A stretch of 64,000 bases of DNA, from the NCBI GenBank assembly GCA_949878435.1, contig CATLAK010000016.1, forward strand, positions 16,342 to 80,341, given 5' to 3'. The stretch comes from an uncultured Lachnospiraceae bacterium. GTDB lineage: Bacteria; Bacillota; Clostridia; Lachnospirales; Lachnospiraceae. Below are positions 38,106 to 48,635 of the stretch, piece by piece. How positions within the stretch are numbered: the first letter of the stretch is position 1; the number at the start of each line of letters is the position of its first letter. The translations under genes and the position numbers were made by a program. A model generated the notes under the pieces. It worked only from the letters and a program-made list of their open reading frames with translations, had not been told where the DNA came from and ran no database searches.

Positions 38106-39797
38106 ATGAGTGGGGGATGGAAGGATTATTACCAGTGCCGCATGATAGAAGACAGAACCTGGCTAATCAGAGATCTGTACGGTGATTGCAGTTATCTTTT
38201 AGAAGGAGAAAAATATGCGCTGCTGATTGATACAGGCATTGGTCTTCCGGGATTTGAGGAAGCGGTAAGGCAGTTGACGGATAAGCCGGTCAGGGTTTTA
38301 TTGACCCATGGACATCTGGACCATATTGGCGGATGCGGATACTGGCAGGAAGTCATGATTCATGAAAAGGAGATTTCCACTTTTGGCAGGCATCAAAATG
38401 CCGGTTACAGGCAGATTATACGAGGGCTTACCAAGGAAGTGGGATTAAAGTTAAAAGAGGAAGCAATCCGGAATTGCATTCACATCAAAATCCCCCGGGA
38501 GATAAATTTCATAAAAGAAAAAGACCATGGGCAGGCAATCGATCTGGGCGGACGCAGGCTCATCATAATGGAGACACCCGGGCACACAGGGGGAAGTGTT
38601 TGCCTGTGGGAGCCGGACAGGAAGGCACTCTACAGCGGAGATACCATCTGTGAAAACCGGGTCATGCTTTCTTTCCCGGAATCCTGCAGCCCGGCGTGTT
38701 ATGGCAGGAGTCTGAAAAAGCTGGCATCTATTCAGGACAAAATACAAAAAATATATGCAGGTCACAATAAGGTTCCGCTTCCTCCTGCATGGATAGGGCA
38801 CTTTATGGACTGCGCGGCAGCGCTTGCCGGGAATCGGCAGATGGGGAGCATCGAAGAGACACCCCGTCTTCCATATCCAGTTTTCTTTCAAAACTGGAAG
38901 GAAGACCGCTTTTGTATCAACTGTGTAACCGGACCGGATGAATATACCTGCATGGTGAACAACAATTATTATACCAACGCCTGTGCCAGGTACAACCTTG
39001 AATGGATCGGGCGGTTTACAGATAAATTTCAAAAAGAAGATGGGTGGAAATCTTTTGCAGATCAGATGGGATTAACGATCCGTGAGCTGGAAGAGATGGA
39101 TGGGGCAGCGAAAGGAATGTTCCTGCCATATGATGAAAAGCTGGGAATCAACCCGCAGGATGATTCCTTCTTATCAAAACCTGTCTGGGATATCAAGGGG
39201 ACACCTAAAGATAAATTCCCTCTTCTGCTGCATTATCATCCCCTTCACCTGTACCGCTATCAAGTGTGCAAACAGGCAGATACAATCCTGTCCTATTTTC
39301 TGTTTCCAGATTATCAGGATGAAGAAACGATGAAAAAATCTTTTTCCTACTATGAAGAAATTACGACCCATGATTCTTCTCTGTCCACCTGTGTATTCAG
39401 CATCATGGCATCCAGGCTGGGGATGAAGGAAAAGGCATACCGCTATTTGGGGGATTCCGCCAAGCTGGACCTTTTAAATACCCATAAAAATACAAAGGAC
39501 GGAATCCACGCCGCCAACATGGGCGGGTGCTATATGGCTATCGTGTTCGGATTTGCAATGATTAAGATAAAGGAAAACACCATCTCCCTTTCCCCTTGGC
39601 TGCCGGATGCATGGCACGCTTACCGTTTCCGGTTCCGATATCAGGGAAGACTCGTGGAAGTACAGGTAAACAGGGATGAAAGCAGGATTCATCTGCTAAA
39701 AGGAGAACCTGTGGAGACAGAATTTTATGGCGCAAAAAAACGTCTGGAAGAAAAACAAGGACTGAAATGGAATGGCAGGGAGGTTTGCTTTCTATGA
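38106..39797 (+). pseudogene. In-frame fusion of an MBL-fold hydrolase with the C-terminal part of a GH65 disaccharide phosphorylase
   Basis: N-terminal LLTHGHLDHIGG and METPGHTGGSVCLW...YSGDTI (MBL); from about 38900 INCVTGPDEYTCMVNNNYYTN...KPLLL-type GH65 C-terminal sequence; the N-terminal half of GH65 is missing. Confidence 0.75.
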
Positions 39798-40621
39798 TTC
39801 ATGAAAAAATAAAAATTTCCACCCTAAAAGAGACAAAGGCATATATGAAGACCTATCTGCTTGAAAATTATGAGGAGATCGATCCAAACAGAAGAAGACC
39901 GCTGGTGCTGATTTGTCCGGGGGGAGGATATGAGTTTACAACAGACAGAGAGGCGGAGGCGGTTGCCATGCAGTATCTGGCAAAAGGATATCACGCCTGT
40001 GTGCTGAGGTACAGCGTAAAGCCGGCGGAATTTCCCAAAGCGCTTGGCGAACTGGCATGGTGTGTTGCCTACTTAAAAGAGCACGCAGTAAAATATGGTA
40101 TTTGCGCAGAAAAGATTATCCTGGCAGGGTTTTCGGCAGGAGGACATCTGGCAGCCAGCCTTGGCGTATTTTGGGATAAAGAATGGCTTGCAAAAGAAAC
40201 AGGACTTTCCAAAGAGCAGATGCGGCCGGGGGGATTAATCTTGTCCTATCTCGTAATCACCTCCGGGCAATATGCGCACAGAGGAAGCTTTGACCAGCTT
40301 ATGGGAACTTCCACGAGTAAGGAATTACAGCAATTGCTGAGCCTGGAAGAACAGGTAAGCAAAAATGTACCGCCTGCCTTTATCTGGCACACCCTCACCG
40401 ATGAAGCAGTCCCCGTGGAAAACATGTTCCTGTTTGTAAGAAGCCTGCAAAAAGCCGGCGTCTTAGTGGAAGCACACCTATTCCCAAAGGGTCAGCACGG
40501 ACTTGCCCTTGCCAATGAGGAGACAATGATTAAGAACTTAGGATTCGGCGTTGAAAAGCACTGCCAGAAATGGATGGATCTTTCTATAGACTGGATTCAA
40601 AATATCATGGAGGAAAGCTGA
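39794..40621 (+). CDS. Alpha/beta hydrolase (acetyl esterase/lipase-like)
   Basis: PLVLICPGGGYEFTTDREAEAVAMQYLAKGYHACVLRYSV...ILAGFSAGGHLAASLG; ATGA overlap with the previous gene. Confidence 0.85.
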   Translation: MIHEKIKISTLKETKAYMKTYLLENYEEIDPNRRRPLVLICPGGGYEFTTDREAEAVAMQYLAKGYHACVLRYSVKPAEFPKALGELAWCVAYLKEHAVKYGICAEKIILAGFSAGGHLAASLGVFWDKEWLAKETGLSKEQMRPGGLILSYLVITSGQYAHRGSFDQLMGTSTSKELQQLLSLEEQVSKNVPPAFIWHTLTDEAVPVENMFLFVRSLQKAGVLVEAHLFPKGQHGLALANEETMIKNLGFGVEKHCQKWMDLSIDWIQNIMEES

Positions 40622-41247
40622 TGAGAGGAATTATCTTTGATTTAGACGGAGTCATCATATCTACCGACAAACTTCATTATAAGGCATGGAAAAAAATAGC
40701 AGACAAATTAAACATAGCATTCGACGAGACAATCAACAACCGCCTCCGCGGAGTCAGCAGAATGGACAGCTTAGAAATCATCCTGGAAGGCTATCAGGGA
40801 CCAGCCCTTAGCAAGATGGAGAAGGAAAAACTTGCAGACGAAAAAAACACCTTCTATGTAGAACTTTTAGGAACCCTTCATCCTAATCAGATGGATCCTC
40901 AAGTGCCAGATACATTGCAGTATCTCCGGAAAAAAGGACTAAAACTGGCAATTGGTTCCTCCAGCAAAAACACCAAATATATATTACATCAATTAGAAAT
41001 AGAAAATTTATTTGACGCAGTATCAGACGGAACCAACATTTCAAAATCAAAACCTGATCCGGAGGTGTTTATTAAAGCAGCCACATTTCTAAACCTTCCT
41101 CCAGAAGAATGCATTGTGGTGGAGGACGCTGTTGCAGGACTCGCTGCTTTAAAGGCTTTAAAGGTAATTTTTTTAAAATTCTTGAAAAAGGCGGGCTCTT
41201 TTGTTACACTAGGAACTGGGAAATATTGTGAAATATATTTTAGCTAA
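40621..41247 (+). pseudogene. Beta-phosphoglucomutase-like HAD hydrolase, C-terminus lost and replaced by non-homologous sequence
   Basis: MRGIIFDLDGVIISTDKLHYKAWKKIAD...IGSSSKNTKYIL...SKPDPEVFIKAA...CIVVEDAVAGLAALKA, then VIFLKFLKKAGSFVTLGTGKYCEIYFS encoded by the pgi promoter region. Confidence 0.7.
41182..41210 (+). promoter_or_regulatory. Candidate pgi promoter lying inside the truncated beta-PGM ORF
   Basis: TTGAAA (41182-41187) - 17 bp - TACACT (41205-41210). Confidence 0.65.
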
Positions 41248-41262
41248 AAGGAGCGAATATTT

Positions 41263-42609
41263 ATGAACAAAGTGACGTTTGATTATTCAAAAGCAGCTTC
41301 CTTTATAGGGGATCATGAAGTGGAATCTATGAAGAAGCTGGCTATGGATGCGAAGGATCTGCTGGTTTCTAAGACCGGGGCAGGAAATGATTTTCTTGGG
41401 TGGATCGATCTTCCTGTAGATTATGATAAGGAGGAGTTCGACAGGATTAAGAAGGCAGCGGCAAAGATTCAGAGTGATTCGGAAGTTCTGCTGGTAATCG
41501 GTATCGGCGGGTCTTATCTGGGTGCAAGGGCAGCTATTGAATTTTTGAGACACAGTTTTTACAATACGGTAAGTAAAGAGATTAGAAAGACGCCTGAGAT
41601 TTATTTTGTAGGAAATTCCATCAGTTCCACTTATATCAGGCATTTGATGGATGTGATTGGGGACAGGGACTTTTCTATTAATATGATCAGTAAGTCAGGA
41701 ACGACTACGGAGCCTGCGATTGCATTCCGTGTATTTAAGGAAATGATGGAAAAGAAGTATGGCAAGGAAGAGGCGGCAAAGAGAATTTATGCCACCACCG
41801 ATAAGGCAAGGGGGTCTCTTAAGAGTCTTGCCACAGAGGAAGGGTATGAGAGCTTTGTAGTGCCGGATGATGTGGGAGGACGTTTCTCCGTTCTCACAGC
41901 GGTTGGTCTGCTTCCCATCGCAGTAAGCGGCGCTGACATTGACAAGCTTATGGAGGGCGCACAGGCTGGACGCAAGGCAGCATTGGAAAATGCTTTTGAG
42001 GATAACGATGCAGTGAAGTATGCAGCGCTCCGCAACATCCTTCTCAGAAAAGGAAAAGGAATTGAGATCCTTGCAAATTATGAACCCAGCGTTCATTATG
42101 TTTCCGAGTGGTGGAAGCAGCTTTACGGAGAGAGCGAAGGCAAAGATCAGAAGGGTATTTTCCCTGCAAGCGTGGATCTTACCACAGACCTTCACTCTAT
42201 GGGTCAGTTCATTCAGGACGGTTCCAGAAATCTGTTTGAAACGGTCATCAATATTGAGACAAGCAGGGAAGAGATTATTTTGCAGGAAGAGCCGGTGGAT
42301 CTTGACGGATTGAATTATCTGGCAGGCAAGAGCGTTGATTTTGTAAACAAGAGCGCTATGAATGGTACCATTCTTGCCCATACAGACGGTCAGGTGCCCA
42401 ACTTTATGGTTACCGTTCCCGAAGTAAATGAGTTTTATTTAGGACAGTTATTCTACTTCTTTGAGTTTGCCTGCGGTGTCAGCGGATATCTGCTGGGGGT
42501 AAATCCTTTCAATCAGCCCGGTGTGGAAAGCTACAAGAAGAACATGTTCGCACTTCTCGGAAAGCCGGGATATGAGGCGCAGAGAGAGGAACTGCTTAAG
42601 AGATTATAA
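41263..42609 (+). CDS. pgi: Glucose-6-phosphate isomerase
   Basis: [76 protein letters not shown]. Confidence 0.95.
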   Translation: MNKVTFDYSKAASFIGDHEVESMKKLAMDAKDLLVSKTGAGNDFLGWIDLPVDYDKEEFDRIKKAAAKIQSDSEVLLVIGIGGSYLGARAAIEFLRHSFYNTVSKEIRKTPEIYFVGNSISSTYIRHLMDVIGDRDFSINMISKSGTTTEPAIAFRVFKEMMEKKYGKEEAAKRIYATTDKARGSLKSLATEEGYESFVVPDDVGGRFSVLTAVGLLPIAVSGADIDKLMEGAQAGRKAALENAFEDNDAVKYAALRNILLRKGKGIEILANYEPSVHYVSEWWKQLYGESEGKDQKGIFPASVDLTTDLHSMGQFIQDGSRNLFETVINIETSREEIILQEEPVDLDGLNYLAGKSVDFVNKSAMNGTILAHTDGQVPNFMVTVPEVNEFYLGQLFYFFEFACGVSGYLLGVNPFNQPGVESYKKNMFALLGKPGYEAQREELLKRL

Positions 42610-42637
42610 TTAAATGATTGTATGAGGAATCAGTGAC

Positions 42638-42669
42638 CAATACCCGGAGGAGCCATCTTCCGGGTATTG
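42638..42669 (+). terminator. Inverted repeat downstream of pgi
   Basis: CAATACCCGGA ... TCCGGGTATTG; weak U tract. Confidence 0.5.
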
Positions 42670-42738
42670 CTGTATAAACAGGACTGCGCATAGGCAATAT
42701 GCCGCGGGGATGCTCGTTGAAAAAGGAAGGAAAGACGC

Positions 42739-43431
42739 ATGAATAGGATTTTGATTATAGACGATGATAAAGAGTTGTGTGCGCTGATTAAGCAAAGTAT
42801 TTTGGTGGAAAATATGGAAGCCGATGCCTGTTATTCGGGAAAAGAGGGTTTGATGAAATTACGGGAAAAGGACTACCAGACCGTTTTGCTGGACGTCATG
42901 ATGCCTGACATGGATGGGTTTGAGACTTTGGAGAAAATCAGGGCAGAAAGCAGGGTTCCCGTTTTGATGCTTACATCCAGAGGCGACAGCATATCTAAGA
43001 TACGAGGGTTGCGCGCGGGGGCGGATGATTATCTGGCAAAACCATTTTTGATGGATGAGCTGATTGCCCGTGTAGCCTCTCTAGTAAGGCGGTATACGCG
43101 CTTTAATTCCAAGGAAGGGGAAGCAAAGACCTTGGTTTTCGATGGGCTTTCCATTGACTTAGACGCTCGTTGTGTCACTACGGGAAACGGAATCTTTGAA
43201 CTGCCCAAAAAGGAATTTGACCTGCTTTTGTTCTGCGCTGAAAACCAAGGAAAGATTCTCACCAAGCAGCGGATTTATGAGGAGGTATGGGGGGAAGAAT
43301 ACTGTTTTGACGACAGCAATATTATGGCAGTAATCAGCCGATTGCGGAAAAAGCTGGAGAAAAATCCTGGAAATCCCAAGTATATCCAGACGGTAAAAGG
43401 AATTGGTTATCGTTTTAATAAGGAGGTATGA
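42739..43431 (+). CDS. OmpR/PhoB-family response regulator
   Basis: Receiver MNRILIIDDDKELCALI...VLLDVMMPDMDGFETL plus winged helix (KKEFDLLLFCAENQGKILTKQRIYEEVWGEEY...IQTVKGIGYRFN). Confidence 0.93.
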   Translation: MNRILIIDDDKELCALIKQSILVENMEADACYSGKEGLMKLREKDYQTVLLDVMMPDMDGFETLEKIRAESRVPVLMLTSRGDSISKIRGLRAGADDYLAKPFLMDELIARVASLVRRYTRFNSKEGEAKTLVFDGLSIDLDARCVTTGNGIFELPKKEFDLLLFCAENQGKILTKQRIYEEVWGEEYCFDDSNIMAVISRLRKKLEKNPGNPKYIQTVKGIGYRFNKEV

Positions 43432-43434
43432 CCA

Positions 43435-44358
43435 TTGTATATGGAACTTGTCGTTATCCTGTCCATAGTGATGGCAGCAGTTTCCGTTGCCGCCGCTTTT
43501 ATCATAATTGGGCGTGTGAAAAAGCAGATCATGAAAATGGAGGAAGTGCTCAGAGATGTAAAGGAGGGAAATGGAAACAGGCGTATTCTGGCAGCATCCC
43601 GGGAATTAACGGCGCCTCTTGCCTACCAAATCAACGAAATTATTGTATCCTATGAGGATAGGATTGTATCTCTCCGGCAGGAGGAGGAGACCAATAAGCA
43701 GTTGATGACAAGCCTTTCCCATGACGTGAGGACACCGCTTACCACGCTGATCGGCTATCTTGACGCGGTGCACAGAGGAGTGGTTACGGGAAAAGAACGT
43801 GAGGAATATATGGAGACTGCACGCCGGAAAGCCCATGATCTGAAGGCATACATTGATGTGCTCTTTGACTGGTTCAAGCTCAATTCAAATGAGTTTAATT
43901 TAAAGATGAATGTTGTTGAAGCGGCAGAACTGACCAGAAACATTTTGATCGACTGGATACCCATTTTTGAAGACAATCAAATGGAGTATATCATTGATAT
44001 TCCGCAACAGCCTTTTTTCGTCAAGGTGGACGTGGATGGTTATATGCGGGTTTTTAATAATCTCATATCAAATGTGATTTCCCATGCCCACGCAGATAAG
44101 ATTGAGATTACATTGGCAAAACAAGACAGGAAGGTAAAGATTCTTTTATTGGACAATGGGACAGGCATTGAAAAGGAAGATTTGAAGCATATTTTTGAGC
44201 GGCTTTACAAATGCGATAAGAGCAGAAGCGAAAAAGGCAGCGGTCTGGGATTGTCCATTGTATACCAGCTGGTTAAGAAAATGAATGGTGAAGTGACGGC
44301 GGAAAGCGAGCCGGGAAAAGGGACTGTTTTTATACTTATGTTTCCTTTGGCAGACTGA
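43435..44358 (+). CDS. Sensor histidine kinase
   Basis: LMTSLSHDVRTPLTTLIGYLDAV, NNLISNVISHAHA, LLDNGTGI, GSGLGLSIVYQLV. Confidence 0.92.
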   Translation: MYMELVVILSIVMAAVSVAAAFIIIGRVKKQIMKMEEVLRDVKEGNGNRRILAASRELTAPLAYQINEIIVSYEDRIVSLRQEEETNKQLMTSLSHDVRTPLTTLIGYLDAVHRGVVTGKEREEYMETARRKAHDLKAYIDVLFDWFKLNSNEFNLKMNVVEAAELTRNILIDWIPIFEDNQMEYIIDIPQQPFFVKVDVDGYMRVFNNLISNVISHAHADKIEITLAKQDRKVKILLLDNGTGIEKEDLKHIFERLYKCDKSRSEKGSGLGLSIVYQLVKKMNGEVTAESEPGKGTVFILMFPLAD

Positions 44359-44369
44359 AATTTAAAATT

Positions 44370-44423
44370 GCAAGGTTCATGCAAGGTTGAGGCAAGGTTT
44401 ATGTAAGATTGGCATGATAGAAT
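44370..44423 (+). promoter_or_regulatory. Four 11-bp phased direct repeats (GCAAGGTT) plus -10 upstream of the ABC transporter
   Basis: GCAAGGTTCAT GCAAGGTTGAG GCAAGGTTTAT GTAAGATTGGC (44370-44413), the third overlapping the expected -35; TAGAAT at 44418-44423. Confidence 0.7.
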
Positions 44424-44478
44424 AAAGCATGTAAAGCCGTCAAAGAAATGGAAGGCGGCAAAGCAAGGAGGTTTGAAT

Positions 44479-45402
44479 ATGCCGGAATATATCATTGAAA
44501 CAAAAAATCTTACAAAAAAATACGGCACACAAAAAAGCGTTGCAAGCTTAAATATCCATGTGCAGAAAGGAAGAATTTATGGTCTGCTTGGAAGAAACGG
44601 AGCGGGAAAGACCACCACTATGAAAATGCTTCTTGGATTGACCGCGCCTACGTCCGGTGAGATTAAGATCTGGGGGAAGTCTCTGCATGGAAATGAAAAA
44701 AAGACCCTGTCCAGGATAGGAAGTCTGATTGAGTCTCCCGGTTTTTATCCTAATTTGACGGGTACGGAGAATCTGCGCATCTTTGCAACGCTGCGGGGGG
44801 TGCCGAATAATCACGCCATTGAAGATGCGCTGAATCTGGTGGGTCTTCCTTACAAGGATAAGAAGCTGTTTTCCCAGTATTCTCTTGGCATGAAGCAGCG
44901 GCTGGCGATCGCGCTTGCGGTCATGCACGATCCGGAGCTTTTAATTTTAGACGAGCCTATCAATGGACTTGATCCAATCGGAATTGCGGAGGTGCGCTCC
45001 TTTATCCGGCAGTTATGTGATGAACGGGGAAAGACCATCCTGATTTCCAGTCATATTCTTTCGGAGATTTCTCTTTTGGCAGACGATATCGGTATTATCG
45101 ATCACGGAGCACTTCTGGATGAGGAAAGCCTTGCCCGATTGGAACAAAAAAGCAATAAGCACATTCACTTTACCCTTTCCAATACGGCGCAGGCGGCAAG
45201 AATCTTAGAGCTTCAGTTTAAGGAGAACCAGTTTTCCATATTGGACGACCATAATCTGCAGGTCCATAACCTTGCCATACCGGTGAGCGGGATGATTACG
45301 GCTTTTGTGGAAAACGGGCTGGAAGTATCGGAGGCACATACCTGCGAAGAAAGTCTGGAGGACTATTTCAAGCGGATTACGGGAGGTGAGGGAATTGCTT
45401 AG
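44479..45402 (+). CDS. ABC transporter ATP-binding protein (BcrA/lantibiotic-immunity type)
   Basis: GLLGRNGAGKTTTMKMLLGL, SQYSLGMKQRLAIALAVMHDPELLILDEPINGLDP. Confidence 0.93.
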   Translation: MPEYIIETKNLTKKYGTQKSVASLNIHVQKGRIYGLLGRNGAGKTTTMKMLLGLTAPTSGEIKIWGKSLHGNEKKTLSRIGSLIESPGFYPNLTGTENLRIFATLRGVPNNHAIEDALNLVGLPYKDKKLFSQYSLGMKQRLAIALAVMHDPELLILDEPINGLDPIGIAEVRSFIRQLCDERGKTILISSHILSEISLLADDIGIIDHGALLDEESLARLEQKSNKHIHFTLSNTAQAARILELQFKENQFSILDDHNLQVHNLAIPVSGMITAFVENGLEVSEAHTCEESLEDYFKRITGGEGIA

Positions 45403-46174
45403 ACTGATTATCTGTGAATTTTGGAAATTAAAACGAAGAAGATTATTTCAGGCGGCGTTTCTAACAACCTTTATCATACCCCTGCTCTATACTCTTATTT
45501 TATCGGATGCAAATCTTGACAATATGATGTCGGTTGTAAGGGAAGAAAATGGCTTTTTGATTCTGATGCCTTTGTCCGTTGTGTTAGCTGCCAATCTTTT
45601 TTTTGAAGAACATGACCATGATACATTAAAAAATCTGATGTGTATTCCGGTTTCAAAGAACAGGCTTGCTTTGGCTAAATTTGCGGTGATTTTTCTCTTC
45701 GATGTGGGTTACATGTTCGTCGGTTATGGAACTGCGATTTTACTTTCGGTTTTGACAGGTGTTCCGCTTGGCGGTTTAGTGCTGCAGCTTTTTCTTACCC
45801 TTGGAACCGGTGCTCTGCTCTTTGCGGCAGCAATGCCATGTATCTTTTTGGTGGTGTGGTGCAATAAGTCTTATATTATTTCTGTCATTATTGCATTTGC
45901 GTATACGGTGTTTAATTATATCCTGCGTATCAACGATAGCTTTATGATGGTCCCTTTGGGGCTCAATGTTGCCACCTTTCTTCCGGTTCCTGTTATCTTT
46001 CGATGGCTGTATCAGTTTCATTCACTGGAAGACGCCGGGGAAATCATGCGTGAGTTTTATCATCGGTTCAGTCCTTATTTTGTTTCAACTCCGGCAGTCT
46101 TTGGGATACTGTTTGGGGAAGGGGTGGTCTTTATGGTGCTCATGATGAAGGTCTACCGAAAACAAAGTGTATAA
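45395..46174 (+). CDS. ABC transporter permease (lantibiotic-immunity type, ABC2-like)
   Basis: LLRLIICEFWKLKRRRLFQAAFLTTFIIPLLYT and further TM segments; TTG start overlapping the ATPase stop. Confidence 0.85.
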   Translation: MLRLIICEFWKLKRRRLFQAAFLTTFIIPLLYTLILSDANLDNMMSVVREENGFLILMPLSVVLAANLFFEEHDHDTLKNLMCIPVSKNRLALAKFAVIFLFDVGYMFVGYGTAILLSVLTGVPLGGLVLQLFLTLGTGALLFAAAMPCIFLVVWCNKSYIISVIIAFAYTVFNYILRINDSFMMVPLGLNVATFLPVPVIFRWLYQFHSLEDAGEIMREFYHRFSPYFVSTPAVFGILFGEGVVFMVLMMKVYRKQSV

Positions 46175-46188
46175 GGAGGTGAAGAAGG

Positions 46189-47001
46189 ATGTTGCGTATA
46201 ATTAAAACGGAGTTTATGAAAATAAAAAGGTACCATATTCTGCTGATTGGCTTGATCGGCATGCTGTGTTCGCCGCTGCTCCAGCTTTTTTCGCAAATGG
46301 TGGTGAATGAGGAATATAAAACACCGAATTTTGATTTTGCCGCGCTGGCGGAGATGACCGTCTGGGGAAGTGCGCAGGTCTTTATGCCGGCGCTGTTTAC
46401 CTTGATCGGGGGTTATCTAATCAGCAGGGAATATTCGGACGATACCTTGAAAAATATTCTGACCGTTCCTGTCTCTTTTCGCAAGTTCCTGGCAGGAAAG
46501 CTGGTCGCAATCGGGCTGCTGGCGATGCTCTTCGGTGTATACTGCTTTGGTGTGACGACAGCGGTGGGAATCGCAGCGGGGCTGCCTGATATCAAGGTTT
46601 CTGTTCTGGCAATTGCCCTGCTGCAGATGACGGGGCTTGCTTTCTGGGTTTATATTGTGGTTGTGCCGATTATCGTTATCTGCAGCAAAAGACCGGGTAC
46701 GTTCATGGGCGGTTCCATTATGGCATTTCTTGCAGGATATGCTATTTTATTTTTCAAGCAAGGGCTGCTTCGGCAGATTTATCCCTTTTCCGCAGCACTG
46801 ACAATGATTGGATTTGATACCTCTTCCTATTCCGGGACGTCGGATAAGGGCAGCGTTTTGCTGGCGGCTGTGTCATTGGGGAGTATGCTTCTCATTGCAG
46901 TGGTGCTGGTTTGCATCTCCAAAGCGCCGGAGGATGCGCATAAAAAGAAGAAAGCAAAGGGCAGGGGCGGGTCTTCGCGCCGTGGGCAGCAGCAAAGATA
47001 A
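46189..47001 (+). CDS. ABC transporter permease (lantibiotic-immunity type, ABC2-like)
   Basis: MLRIIKTEFMKIKRYHILLIGLIGMLCSPLLQLF...SREYSDDTLKNILTVPVSFRKFLAGKL. Confidence 0.85.
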   Translation: MLRIIKTEFMKIKRYHILLIGLIGMLCSPLLQLFSQMVVNEEYKTPNFDFAALAEMTVWGSAQVFMPALFTLIGGYLISREYSDDTLKNILTVPVSFRKFLAGKLVAIGLLAMLFGVYCFGVTTAVGIAAGLPDIKVSVLAIALLQMTGLAFWVYIVVVPIIVICSKRPGTFMGGSIMAFLAGYAILFFKQGLLRQIYPFSAALTMIGFDTSSYSGTSDKGSVLLAAVSLGSMLLIAVVLVCISKAPEDAHKKKKAKGRGGSSRRGQQQR

Positions 47002-47044
47002 AGGAGCGTGAAGTTTCCACCTGAAAAATGCAATGAAAGAATTA

Positions 47045-47095
47045 TTTTCCACATTAAAAATGTAGTAATATAATAATTTTCCGCATTAAAAGTGT
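47045..47095 (+). promoter_or_regulatory. Two near-identical direct repeats TTTTCC(A/G)CATTAAAA(A/G)TGT upstream of the ATPase gene
   Basis: 47045-47063 and 47077-47095, 32 bp apart; the first contains the palindrome ACATT-AAA-AATGT. Confidence 0.45.
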
Positions 47096-47153
47096 TTAAA
47101 ATAAAAAGAAAATGGGGTATAATAGCATAAAGTACATTTTACGGGGGAGTAAT

Positions 47154-48452
47154 ATGGAACGTCTGATTATGGATCAGTTGAAAGCATGGAAAAACAGAAA
47201 GCATAGAAAGCCCTTAATTATTCGAGGCGCACGGCAGGTGGGGAAAACCTGGCTGATGAAGGAGTTCGGAAGAAGAGAGTTTGAAAATGTGGTGTACATT
47301 AGTTTTGACAATAACGAGCATATGAAAAATACTTTCCAACTTGATTTTGATATCAAGAGAATTATTTCTGCGCTGAAGATTGAGCACGGAAGTGATTTTA
47401 GGGCAGAAAATACGCTTTTGATTTTTGATGAGATTCAAGAGGTTCCTAAAGCGCTGACTTCGCTGAAGTATTTTTGCGAGAATGCGCCTGAGTATGCAAT
47501 TGTTGCAGCAGGTTCTCTTTTGGGAGTCGCCTTGCACTCAGGGACCTCTTTCCCGGTAGGAAAAGTAGAGTTCCTTCAATTATATCCATTGAATTTTCAA
47601 GAGTTTTTGATGGCGGCAGGACAGGAGGGACTGGCGGAATTATTAGATACGAAAGAGTATGGATTGATAAATTCCTTTGCAGGGAAGTATATTGATTTGC
47701 TGAAAAAGTACTATTATGTGGGCGGAATGCCGGAGGCAGTACAGACATATATAGAAACGGATGACCTGCAGGAGGTAAGACGGATTCAAAAAGGATTACT
47801 GTCTTATTACGAAAACGATTTTTCTAAACATGTACCGAAGGAGACGATCCCACGCATTCAAATGGTATGGAATTCTATTCCGGCTCAGTTGGCAAAAGAG
47901 AACCGCAAATTCATATACGGCTTGCTGCGTGAAGGTGCCAGGGCAAGAGAATTTGAACTGGCGATACAGTGGCTTTTGGATTGTGGGCTCGTTCACAAAA
48001 GCCTTCGGGTAAAGAAGCCGGGAATGCCGCTTATTGCATATGTGGAAATGAGTTCTTTTAAAATGTTCATGCTGGATGTAGGGTTGTTGGCGGCGAAGGG
48101 TGATTTAGAGCCTGCCGTTTTGCTGGAAGGAGCTGCGATATTTGAAGAATTTAAAGGTTCCTTGACGGAGCAATTTGTTGCACAGGAACTGGTAACTGCA
48201 GGATATGAACTATATTATTATTCCACAGAAAATTCTTCTGGAGAGATTGATTTCATGATTCAGCATGATTCTGACTGTATACCTATTGAGGTAAAGGCGG
48301 AAGAAAATTTGAAAGCAAAAAGTCTGAAAGCTTTTTGCGGAAAGTACCATCCCCGCAAGGCGGTGCGATCATCTATGTCAAATTACAGAGAACAGGACTG
48401 GATGATAAATGTGCCTTTGTATGCAATAGCCCAGTATTTTAAAAATACATGA
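47154..48452 (+). CDS. AAA ATPase with C-terminal DUF4143
   Basis: KPLIIRGARQVGKTWLMKEFG Walker A, TLLIFDEIQEVPKALTSLKYF Walker B, C-terminal GEIDFMIQHDSDCIPIEVKAEENLKAKSLKAF. Confidence 0.9.
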   Translation: MERLIMDQLKAWKNRKHRKPLIIRGARQVGKTWLMKEFGRREFENVVYISFDNNEHMKNTFQLDFDIKRIISALKIEHGSDFRAENTLLIFDEIQEVPKALTSLKYFCENAPEYAIVAAGSLLGVALHSGTSFPVGKVEFLQLYPLNFQEFLMAAGQEGLAELLDTKEYGLINSFAGKYIDLLKKYYYVGGMPEAVQTYIETDDLQEVRRIQKGLLSYYENDFSKHVPKETIPRIQMVWNSIPAQLAKENRKFIYGLLREGARAREFELAIQWLLDCGLVHKSLRVKKPGMPLIAYVEMSSFKMFMLDVGLLAAKGDLEPAVLLEGAAIFEEFKGSLTEQFVAQELVTAGYELYYYSTENSSGEIDFMIQHDSDCIPIEVKAEENLKAKSLKAFCGKYHPRKAVRSSMSNYREQDWMINVPLYAIAQYFKNT

Positions 48453-48481
48453 AAAGAGAGACGTATGTGCAATATACATGT

Positions 48482-48511
48482 AATCCCGAGTTTGGACTCG
48501 GGATTTTTTTG
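48482..48511 (+). terminator. Rho-independent terminator of the ATPase gene
   Basis: AATCCCGAG TTTGGA CTCGGGATT TTTTT. Confidence 0.85.
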
Positions 48512-48635
48512 AAGAGGAATTGTTTTTATTAAAGATTTGGATGTTAAAAATGGCAGGGATGTTGTTGACTCATAGGTGCATAAGTGTTATTCTTACGTTG
48601 GTATTACAATAAATAGTACAAAAGGAGTGGATAAT

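Noticed and set aside
41695-42381. 228-aa minus-strand ORF in pgi
   Set aside because: Shadow ORF opposite conserved pgi sequence.
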